5,089 nucleotides of DNA, from contig JAJZSX010000210.1 in assembly GCA_021849435.1 (NCBI GenBank), forward strand, positions 1-5,089, in the 5' to 3' direction. Origin of the DNA: Actinomycetes bacterium (GTDB taxonomy: Bacteria; Actinomycetota; Acidimicrobiia; Acidimicrobiales; RAAP-2). A model generated the notes under the pieces. That model saw nothing but the letters and a program-made list of their open reading frames with translations, was not told the DNA's origin and searched no databases. Position numbers and translations under genes: made by a program. Numbering within the stretch: the stretch's first letter is position 1; each line of letters begins with the position of its first letter. Shown in pieces: positions 1 through 5,089 of the stretch.

Positions 1-720
1 CAGCCAGCTGGCAGAGCGCTCGCCTTCAATCCGAACGACCAGTCGGCGAGGTCCACTCGTAGCCAAATCATCGACTCGGCCGGCCACGACGAGGTGGCCG
101 TGGTCGATGATCACGACCGATTCGCAAAGATCTTCAACCTGATCGAGCTGGTGACTCGAGAAGAGCACGCAACATCCAGCGCGTGCCTGTTCGGCGAGCA
201 CTGCACCGATGACGTCAATTCCCGACGGGTCGAGACCCGCGAGGGGCTCGTCCAGAATCAGCAGTTCGGGTCCGTGGAGTAACGCGGCCGCGAGTTGGAC
301 TCGCTGTTGATTCCCGTGGGAGAGCGACTCCACCTTGGAATTGACCCGATCGGCGAGTCCGAGTCGCTCGAGCCAGGTAGCCGTCGCACTGGAGGCGTCA
401 CGGGGGCTCAGACCGTGCAACTTGCCGAGATACTGCAGTTGCTCTCCAACGAGCATGCTCGGATAGAGGCCGCGCTCCTCGGGCATGTAGCCGAAACGCC
501 GCCGCTGCTCTTGACCAACGGCGGCGCCGCTCCACGTAATCGTGCCACTGTCCAGATCCGTCAGGTCGAAGATCGCCCGCATCGTGGTGGTCTTTCCCGC
601 ACCGTTGGGCCCGAGGAAACCGACGACCTGACCGGCGGAAACCTCAAAGGAGAGGTGGTCGAGCGCGATCCGTTCACCGAACCGGCGACACAGACCTTCT
701 ATCTGGAGAACAGGCGCCAC
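1..720 (-). CDS. ABC transporter ATP-binding protein, NatA/YhaQ-like exporter type (C-terminus cut by window edge)
   Basis: Cytoplasmic ATPase subunit expected to drive an ABC-2 type export permease; the substrate cannot be read from the sequence. The 240 residues seen contain a full nucleotide-binding domain in the usual order: Walker A GPNGAGKT (37-44), Q-loop region GYMPEERGLYP (77-87), signature LSHGNQQR (133-140), Walker B LLILDEP (153-159) with catalytic Glu158, D-loop AGLDP (161-165) and H-loop His190. The usual Q-loop glutamine is not evident; PEERGLYP at this place is familiar from the NatA/YhaQ-like group. After about residue 205 the chain enters a region resembling the DUF4162 tail of that group, which would bring the full protein to roughly 300 residues, so perhaps 60 are missing beyond position 1. 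I chose the GTG at 720 because the family homology begins a few residues later; an in-frame GTG at 750 would add ten residues. Neither has a good ribosome site. It lies 140 bases downstream of the TetR gene on the same strand. Confidence 0.93.
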   Translation of the reverse strand, partial: MAPVLQIEGLCRRFGERIALDHLSFEVSAGQVVGFLGPNGAGKTTTMRAIFDLTDLDSGTITWSGAAVGQEQRRRFGYMPEERGLYPSMLVGEQLQYLGKLHGLSPRDASSATATWLERLGLADRVNSKVESLSHGNQQRVQLAAALLHGPELLILDEPLAGLDPSGIDVIGAVLAEQARAGCCVLFSSHQLDQVEDLCESVVIIDHGHLVVAGRVDDLATSGPRRLVVRIEGERSASWL

Positions 721-823
721 GAGCCCGAGGATACTGGGGAACCGAATCACGGTGATGCGAGGCGATGGCCATCGCTGCCGGACGCGTGAGGTTCCGCTAC
801 GACCATGGCGGCAACAAGTCTCG

Positions 824-842
824 CCCAAGCTTCCCGCTCGGG
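824..842 (-). terminator. Possible hairpin between the TetR and ABC genes
   Basis: Read on the minus strand, CCCGAGC GGGAA GCTTGGG folds into a 7-bp stem, with one G:U pair, around a 5-base loop. It starts 19 bases after the TetR stop codon. No real T-run follows, only ACTTGTTG. It could be a weak or partial terminator, or simply a chance fold. If it works, the ABC gene would be transcribed partly or wholly from its own promoter in 720-823, where I see no clear -10/-35 pair. Confidence 0.3.
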
Positions 843-860
843 TTTACGATGCGGCCCCGG

Positions 861-1496
861 TTACGACGTGCGTGTCGCCACGGGTCCCGCCCCATCGAAC
901 ACGATGTCCACGATTCGTCGCGCGGCGTCGGGCGACACGGGTCCGTCGGAGATGAGTCGGCGGAACAAGAGGGTGCCGATGAGCACGTCGATTGCGTCAT
1001 CGACGTCGAGGTCGGGCCGTAACGCGCCTTCCGCCACCGCGTCGCCAAGGAGGTGTCGCATTTGGGCCCGGCGGCTCGACAGGAACATACGATGCACGGC
1101 CTGATTCAGTTCGGGGTGACGTTGCGCTTCGCCGAGTAGTTCGGCGAACACCTTGGGCACGATGGCCTGCTCTGGACTCGCCGCTAGATTCCACCACTCC
1201 TCAATGAACGTCGTCACGCGTTGGCGCGAATCGCCGTCCTGCGGCAATGTGGCCGAATCGCCGAATCGCTCGATCGCCGCGATGACGAGATCCTTCTTCG
1301 ACGACCATCGGCGATAGAGCGTTGGCTTACTGACCCCGGCGCGCTCCGCCACGGCGTCTAGCGAGGTCCGCCCGTAGCCGAACTCGGCGAGCAACTCAAG
1401 GGTCGCCACGAGGATGGCGTCGCCCACCGCGGGGTCACGCGGACGACCCGGCGAACGGCGCTCCGGCGTTTCCGAACCAAGGTCCTCGGCGATCAC
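861..1496 (-). CDS. TetR/AcrR-family transcriptional repressor
   Basis: A 211-residue protein, normal length for the family. A basic arm with SPGRPRDP (15-22) leads into the TetR N-terminal DNA-binding domain, about residues 26-72. Its helix-turn-helix includes TSLDAVAERAG (45-54) and the recognition segment VSKPTLYRRW (55-64), followed by SSKKDLV. The rest (about 85-205) is a helical ligand-binding and dimerisation domain resembling the TetR_C_11-type C-termini of AcrR-like regulators, with Trp101-Trp102 and the helix around RAQMRHLLGDAV (143-154). The start is GTG at 1496, preceded by a Shine-Dalgarno; the ATG at 1500 is in another frame. It lies just upstream of, and on the same strand as, the ABC ATPase, so the likely role is repression of itself and that exporter until a small molecule binds. 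The ligand is unknown, and control of the ABC gene is inferred from position only. Confidence 0.93.
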   Translation of the reverse strand: MIAEDLGSETPERRSPGRPRDPAVGDAILVATLELLAEFGYGRTSLDAVAERAGVSKPTLYRRWSSKKDLVIAAIERFGDSATLPQDGDSRQRVTTFIEEWWNLAASPEQAIVPKVFAELLGEAQRHPELNQAVHRMFLSSRRAQMRHLLGDAVAEGALRPDLDVDDAIDVLIGTLLFRRLISDGPVSPDAARRIVDIVFDGAGPVATRTS

Positions 1497-1500
1497 GCAT

Positions 1501-1507
1501 CCACCTC
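1501..1507 (-). promoter_or_regulatory. Ribosome binding site deciding the GTG start of the TetR gene
   Basis: Minus-strand GAGGTGG lies 4 bases upstream of the GTG start at 1496. GAGGTG matches the anti-Shine-Dalgarno complement well. It also sits next to an ATG (1500-1498), but that frame does not encode the TetR domain, so the GTG is the functional start. Confidence 0.6.
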
Positions 1508-1695
1508 ACGAGCGAACGTCACACGAAACAACGCCCCCGTCGGTCCCACCGAGCAATCGAGCGACCACACCTTCCACTTCACCGAGATACCCAAACCTTT
1601 CATCCTGTTTTCGAATCTCGGCCGACTAGACCGAGCTCACGATGTCCTACTTGTTGACGTTTACAGCGTCGACGCGAACCAAGTCACCTCGACAC

Positions 1696-1732
1696 GCGAC
1701 GGAGGGGCGGGACAATCCCGCCCCTCCGTCGC
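1696..1732 (-). terminator. Perfect 17-bp hairpin after the SPW-repeat gene, probable terminator
   Basis: The arm GCGACGGAGGGGCGGGA (1696-1712) and its exact complement (1716-1732) are separated by a CAA loop on the plus strand (TTG on the minus). The hairpin begins 21 bases after the stop codon of the SPW gene on the minus strand and lies 200 bases before the TetR start, so it should end the SPW transcript and insulate the TetR gene. There is no T-tract on either side. Such U-less GC-rich hairpins are often proposed as terminators in high-GC actinobacteria, though with less certainty than canonical ones. Being symmetrical, it would fold equally well in plus-strand RNA. Confidence 0.75.
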
Positions 1733-1753
1733 TGCCATGGGCGCTAGCAACAC

Positions 1754-2143
1754 CTACGCCGCGTGGGGCAGGTGCGTCCCATGCGATGAGGTCGATGTCG
1801 CGTTGCGCGCATTCAACTCGGTGAGGCGGGCAGCCGAGAAGGCCGCCACAATCACGCCGATGACCCACGCGTTCCACGACGCCGCAGTCACGTGGGAGAA
1901 CCCGAGGACCCACGGCGCGATGAACACCCACACACCGGCGAGCAACTGCAGCCATTCAATCGTCATTACCTTCGGAAAGGCCAAGGCCAACAGCGCGAGC
2001 ACCACAATCACGGGTCCCATCGTGTACGCATTCGCCGACGCGGCCGTCACCGTGGCACCAATCATCGCGGCGAATGACAGGTAGACACCGGCAGCCAGAC
2101 TGATCCAGTCCTCGCCCCGGACCCATGCCTTTACATCCTTCAT
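1754..2143 (-). CDS. SPW-repeat small integral membrane protein
   Basis: A 129-residue protein with four predicted membrane segments at about residues 13-33, 40-56, 63-80 and 89-107. The second half carries the hallmark of the SPW repeat family: EWLQLLAGVWVFIAPWVLGF (63-82) with Ala76-Pro77-Trp78 in place of Ser-Pro-Trp, then WNAWVIGVIVA (90-100). The first half (DWISLAAGVYLSF, 12-24) looks like a degenerate copy, fitting the two-repeat build of the family. The molecular function of SPW proteins is not established. The C-terminal tail is polar and histidine-bearing (121-127) and probably soluble. I chose the ATG at 2143 because it has a strong Shine-Dalgarno and because the extra 29 residues of the open frame up to 2230 are not membrane-protein-like. 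It is monocistronic by appearance, with a hairpin after the stop and no close upstream gene on the same strand. Confidence 0.88.
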   Translation of the reverse strand: MKDVKAWVRGEDWISLAAGVYLSFAAMIGATVTAASANAYTMGPVIVVLALLALAFPKVMTIEWLQLLAGVWVFIAPWVLGFSHVTAASWNAWVIGVIVAAFSAARLTELNARNATSTSSHGTHLPHAA

Positions 2144-2150
2144 GGCGTAT

Positions 2151-2157
2151 CTCCTCT
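2151..2157 (-). promoter_or_regulatory. Strong ribosome binding site of the SPW-repeat gene
   Basis: Minus-strand AGAGGAG lies 7 bases upstream of the ATG at 2143. It fixes that ATG as the start rather than the earlier in-frame codons up to 2230. Confidence 0.75.
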
Positions 2158-2214
2158 CTTCGGACGATGCCCGAACTTCAAAACCGCTTTCCCGGGTCAT
2201 ACTGTTCAAGCATC

Positions 2215-2231
2215 TGTGGGAACGACCCACA
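2215..2231. promoter_or_regulatory. Inverted repeat TGTGGG-N5-CCCACA, possible operator of the SPW gene
   Basis: Two perfect 6-base arms (2215-2220 and 2226-2231) flank the spacer AACGA. On the minus strand it lies just downstream of a possible -10 hexamer at 2239-2244, where a repressor site or the first hairpin of the transcript would be expected. It is about 70 bases before the start codon. No regulator can be assigned; the short arms make chance possible. Confidence 0.4.
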
Positions 2232-2238
2232 TATCATT

Positions 2239-2268
2239 ACTATACCGTATCGATTCGTAATTGTGACA
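2239..2268 (-). promoter_or_regulatory. Possible promoter of the SPW-repeat gene
   Basis: The minus strand shows a -10-like TATAGT (2244-2239) within an AT-rich patch. The sequence 18 bases upstream, TGTCAC (2268-2263), is a poor -35 match. This would give a 5' leader of roughly 90 bases. It is the best candidate in the upstream region, but promoters in high-GC actinobacteria are hard to call by eye. Confidence 0.3.
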
Positions 2269-2459
2269 TCGCTGCACGGGTTCGTCATTGATCAGGTATT
2301 TCGAGCCAACACCCGAACACAGTGGGAACTGCTCCGCGTGGTAATCCCGGCATCGCCCGAGCCCGTCGTGTCCACCCATTCACCGTTTCCATACGAACGG
2401 ACACGAGCGGCGAACCTGGTCCGTGTCATTGGGTCCGTCCTACGGTGACGGTCCGACAT

Positions 2460-2704
2460 CTACTTGAGATAGCGCTCGACCACGTCCTCGGACCTCACGG
2501 TCGCCTCATTGGTTTCGAGGTCCGCCGTTCAACGGGTACGACGTTGACACTGGTAGTCCCAGCACTGATCGAGCTCGGTCTCAGTCGTCGTGAGGCGGGC
2601 TAGCCGGTCCTCGGTCTGCCCGGCCCTTCGCGTGATGTTCGTCGAGTTCGATCTCCTTGCCGCTCAACTTCGTGATTCGCTCGAGGATGCTCGTGTCCGC
2701 CCAT
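2460..2704 (-). pseudogene. Broken DUF2630-family small protein gene
   Basis: Three fragments on the minus strand join into one DUF2630-like protein of about 80 residues, the family's normal size. An ATG at 2704 is followed by one extra base (2701), then a frame reading ADTSILERITKLSGKEIELD onward to about 2614. A further one-base shift near 2613 leads to EDRLARL and then ELDQCWDYQCQRR, the conserved core of the family, at 2612-2532. A TGA at 2531-2529 interrupts this frame, which then continues with NEATVRSEDVVERYLK, the typical acidic C-terminus, to the TAG at 2462-2460. A Shine-Dalgarno-like AGAGGAG (2710-2716) still precedes the ATG. DUF2630 proteins are small, charged, probably helical cytoplasmic proteins of actinobacteria with unknown role. 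As written the gene cannot make the protein, so it is probably decayed; clustered sequencing errors are the alternative. Family recognition is from memory of its core motif. Confidence 0.75.
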
Positions 2705-3059
2705 CGCCACTCCTCTCGTCGGCGGCACCTCACCTAGGACCGTGTATCCGGTCGCCGACGCAACCAACTCCGTGCGACAACCTCGCACCACGCACGGCGC
2801 CTACTGGATTCGCATCACTGCTGCGCGAGCCGAGGTTCGCGTGAAACAAGTCACAACCCGTGAGGTCCTACTTCATCGCACAGGCGCAACAACTTTTCGC
2901 CAACCGAACCGTTGAACACCCATCATCTCTGAGGACCGACACAGTTATGCGCCCGTTCAACTCTGATTTCGGAATTACCCCCTTTACGCCGAGACACCAA
3001 ACTCCTAGCGTCGAAATCGCAACGCATTGTCAGCACAACGAACATTATGGGGGTGTCCG
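2705..3059. other. Gene-free stretch between the DUF2630 remnant and the secreted-protein gene
   Basis: The stretch lies between two divergently read units and should hold the promoter of the secreted-protein gene and whatever remains of the DUF2630 promoter. The right part (about 2860-3050) is clearly less GC-rich than the genes around it, as expected for upstream DNA. I found no convincing -10/-35 pair, no protein-like frame and no RNA gene. A 5-bp hairpin CGCGA/TCGCG (2824-2841) is the only fold of note and is weak. Confidence 0.5.
3049..3053 (+). promoter_or_regulatory. Ribosome binding site choosing the ATG at 3060
   Basis: GGGGG lies 6 bases before the ATG at 3060. It supports that start over the in-frame TTG at 3027, which would add 11 residues ahead of an otherwise textbook signal peptide. 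The match to the Shine-Dalgarno is imperfect because it lacks an A. Confidence 0.5.
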
Positions 3060-5051
3060 ATGACTAGGCGGATTGGCAGCGTAATGGTGGCAGCGGCGAC
3101 GCTGGCCCTGTTGAATGTGATGAGTGTGGGCACGGCGAACGCCACCGCCCCCAATTCTCCGCCCGGCACGACCGGTTTGGTCGCCCAGGCGACGCAAACA
3201 GGTGTGGCCAAACTGGTTCGCACCACCACGCTCGGTACGGGGACATACGCCTACGGCGGGGCGCAACCACTTCCGTCGTCGATTCCGCCCGGCGCTGGCC
3301 CGCGGACCTTCAGCGTCGGCGATAACGCGTCGTCGCGCACCAAGGTTCCGGCGTCTATTTCGAACTCCCAGGGTAAGGGCCGTCCTTCCAGCACGACCTA
3401 TCCGACCGTTACGGGCTCACCGATCACCGGCGCAACCAGTGGACTCACCACGACCTCGGGGCTAAACGGGTATCTCCAGGGCATCACCCACCCGCAGAAC
3501 GGTGGGCTACCTGGTGTCGACGCCGAGCCGTCGGATCAGGGACTGTGCGCCAGCACCACGACCACGATGGAAGTCAACAACGAGGTGGTCGAGGTGTTCT
3601 CGGGATCGAAGCTTTCCGCGGTCACCGTCGCACCGCTCGAGCGTCTCTTTGGGACACCGGAGATCTTCGGCGCTGGGGGTGACGGGAGTTACTCCGTGCA
3701 GGGCGACCCTCGCTGTTATTTCGACCAGACGACGGGACGCTGGTACGCGAGCCAGATCTGGTTAGACCTCAACAACGCCACCGCCCAGGGCTGGGCTGGA
3801 ACGTGGCTCGCGGTCAGCAAGACCTCCGACCCGACGGGATCCTGGAACGTCTACTTCATCCCCGACCTGTCGAACCAGACGGGAACAGCCACGTGCAACA
3901 ATCTGTCAAGCAGTAGCCCCGGTGCGAACCCGTGTTTCGGTGATCAACCCCTGCTCGGCGTCGGAAACAACACCGTTCAGATCTCGACAAACGAGTACTC
4001 AATCTTCGGTAGCGCGCCGGCCGGGCAGTGCAACTACTACTTTTTGAGCAAGGCCGAACTAGATCGTGGTGCTACGAGCGTCCCGGTTTGGTGGAACGCG
4101 GTCGGCGCCACTGTGCCGACCCCGGGCGCAGGTCCGTGGTACTCACTCGTTCCCGCCCAGTCCCCCGCCGGTTTCTACACGAGCGCGTACGGCGGCACGA
4201 GTTACGCCCTAAGTGCTCTCGACTTCTCGAACGCTGGCGATCAGCGGATCGCCGAGTGGGCTTTTACGAACACGTCCGCGGTGAACAACCCGGGCTCGAA
4301 TCCAGCGCCCATCGGCATCTACGAAGCCACTCTGAGTTCTGGTCAGTACGCGATGCCACCGCTCGCCACACAGAAGGCAGGACCCACGCCGCTCGGCGAC
4401 GCCTGGAATTCATTGAACGGGATCAAGAAGGCGAAGGCGCCGCCGGAGGGTCCCATCCAGACCAACGACGACCGGATGGCCACCGCCGCGTTCGACCCCT
4501 CGACCGGAGCGCTCGTCGGTGCCCTCAACACCGGCGTGCTCCAGGTGTCGGGCTCGTCGAAGACGCTGTACTCAGGAATCGCCTACTTCGCCACCGTCCC
4601 GAACCTTGGTTCATCGGGGCTCGAGTCGTCCACGGTGTCGACGGGTTACCTGTCGCCAAGTGGTGCCAACGCCTTCTTCCCAGCGGTGGCGATAACACCG
4701 AAGGGAACCGGTGTCATGGACTACGGCATCTCAGGGACCGGCTACTACCCGAGCACGGCGTACTCCATGGTCGGATCCGGCGATTCCGTTCACTCGACGG
4801 TCCACGTCGCCGCCCTCGGGGCGGGTCCCCAGGATGGATTCTCGGAGTACCAGGGTTTGGGCACCTCGAGTTATGACCCTCGTTGGGGTGATTACTCCGC
4901 GGCCCAGGTGGTCGGGAACAGTGTGGCCTTCGCCTCTGAGATGATCAATCAGACGTGCACCGATACCCAGTTCGCCAACGACTTCACCTGTGGTGGCACG
5001 AGGGACCTGTACATCAATTGGGGAACATCGGTCAACCTGCTCACGCCGTAG
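3060..5051 (+). CDS. Secreted protein of unknown function, probable beta-propeller-like extracellular domain
   Basis: A complete 663-residue protein. Residues 1-28 form a Sec signal peptide: MTRR, a hydrophobic core (about 5-22), and cleavage predicted after Ala-Asn-Ala (26-28). Residues 29-150 are rich in Gly, Ser, Thr and Pro and look like a flexible linker. From about 151 the chain is a large aromatic- and Gly-rich all-beta domain. It carries phrases that recur in secreted propeller or sialidase-like proteins: GDPRCYFDQTTGRWYAS (215-231), AVSKTSDPTGSWNVY (251-265), CFGDQPLLGVGNN (292-304), QTNDDRM (467-473) and DPRWGDYSAAQV (606-617), ending with YINWGTSV (651-658). Seven cysteines (163, 219, 279, 292, 324, 633, 644) would allow disulfides outside the cell. 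No catalytic set is recognised, and no membrane anchor, LPXTG or lipobox is present, so it is probably released. The gene stands alone; only 38 bases follow its stop, with no clear terminator. The fold assignment is inference from motif style. Confidence 0.85.
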   Translation: MTRRIGSVMVAAATLALLNVMSVGTANATAPNSPPGTTGLVAQATQTGVAKLVRTTTLGTGTYAYGGAQPLPSSIPPGAGPRTFSVGDNASSRTKVPASISNSQGKGRPSSTTYPTVTGSPITGATSGLTTTSGLNGYLQGITHPQNGGLPGVDAEPSDQGLCASTTTTMEVNNEVVEVFSGSKLSAVTVAPLERLFGTPEIFGAGGDGSYSVQGDPRCYFDQTTGRWYASQIWLDLNNATAQGWAGTWLAVSKTSDPTGSWNVYFIPDLSNQTGTATCNNLSSSSPGANPCFGDQPLLGVGNNTVQISTNEYSIFGSAPAGQCNYYFLSKAELDRGATSVPVWWNAVGATVPTPGAGPWYSLVPAQSPAGFYTSAYGGTSYALSALDFSNAGDQRIAEWAFTNTSAVNNPGSNPAPIGIYEATLSSGQYAMPPLATQKAGPTPLGDAWNSLNGIKKAKAPPEGPIQTNDDRMATAAFDPSTGALVGALNTGVLQVSGSSKTLYSGIAYFATVPNLGSSGLESSTVSTGYLSPSGANAFFPAVAITPKGTGVMDYGISGTGYYPSTAYSMVGSGDSVHSTVHVAALGAGPQDGFSEYQGLGTSSYDPRWGDYSAAQVVGNSVAFASEMINQTCTDTQFANDFTCGGTRDLYINWGTSVNLLTP

Positions 5052-5089
5052 CGACAACGTCACAGCGGTTCCGGCGACGACAGGACGGA

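Larger units (their letters stand above)
2144..2459. other. Gene-free stretch upstream of the SPW gene and downstream of the DUF2630 remnant
   Basis: No open frame here looks like a real protein on either strand. The part nearest the SPW gene (about 2229-2265) is unusually AT-rich for this window and probably holds its promoter, with an inverted repeat next to it. Further right, the octamer TCGTGTCC (2366-2373) is repeated inverted at 2399-2406, and CGTGTC recurs at 2422-2427. These are short enough to be chance. I see no RNA gene. Confidence 0.5.

Noticed and set aside
295..789. A plus-strand open frame of 164 codons
   Set aside because: It is antisense to the ABC ATPase, whose minus-strand frame carries all nucleotide-binding motifs.
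1582..1621. Inverted CCGAGAT/ATCTCGG upstream of the TetR gene as a TetR operator
   Set aside because: The 7-base arms are 26 bases apart, unlike compact TetR operators; no compact palindrome was found in 1497-1650.
2144..2230. N-terminal extension of the SPW protein by 29 residues
   Set aside because: The extension covers the strong ribosome site and is not membrane-protein-like; the ATG at 2143 is ideally spaced.
2322..2603. A plus-strand open frame of 93 codons with a hydrophobic-looking end
   Set aside because: Its more protein-like right half is the antisense of the DUF2630 remnant, and it has no convincing ribosome site.
2590..2844. A plus-strand open frame of 84 codons
   Set aside because: It is antisense to the first part of the DUF2630 remnant; the rest is low-complexity without family character.
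3027..3059. TTG start extending the secreted protein by 11 residues
   Set aside because: The added residues would precede a complete signal peptide, and the G-rich ribosome site lies in front of the ATG at 3060.
4028..4876. A long plus-strand open frame (282 codons) inside the secreted-protein gene
   Set aside because: It is a frame shadow of the GC-rich gene at 3060-5051: Arg- and Pro-rich, with no domain, while the main frame has a signal peptide and coherent motifs.
1..5089. CRISPR array, tRNA/rRNA gene, insertion sequence or phage module
   Set aside because: No regularly spaced repeats, cloverleaf-like sequence, transposase or integrase motifs, or terminal repeats with target duplications were seen on either strand.

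Overview
The window comes from a high-GC bacterium, most likely an actinobacterium. The evidence is GC-rich codon use, GTG starts, and two small families typical of that phylum: an SPW-repeat membrane protein and the remains of a DUF2630 gene. No rRNA or marker gene fixes the taxon; a lineage such as Acidimicrobiia is only a guess.

Layout. Positions 1-720, minus strand, hold the N-terminal 240 residues of an ABC transporter ATPase that runs off the left edge. Upstream of it on the same strand is a TetR-family repressor (861-1496). The pair looks like a regulator with its export system, and the permease is expected beyond position 1. A perfect 17-bp hairpin (1696-1732) separates this pair from a small SPW-repeat membrane protein, also on the minus strand (1754-2143). 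That gene has a strong Shine-Dalgarno and, further upstream, a possible promoter with an operator-like inverted repeat. From 2144 to 3059 there is no intact gene. Inside it, 2460-2704 on the minus strand is a recognisable but broken DUF2630 gene with two frame shifts and an internal stop. Positions 3060-5051, plus strand, encode a complete 663-residue secreted protein with a signal peptide, a low-complexity linker and probably a beta-propeller-like extracellular domain.

Functional links. Only the TetR and ABC genes can be argued to work together, as a ligand-responsive repressor and an ATP-driven exporter. The SPW protein, the decayed DUF2630 gene and the secreted protein look like independent units. 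I found no CRISPR array, tRNA, insertion sequence or phage gene, and no convincing new multi-gene system. The points most worth a second look are the decayed DUF2630 gene and the large secreted protein of unknown function.
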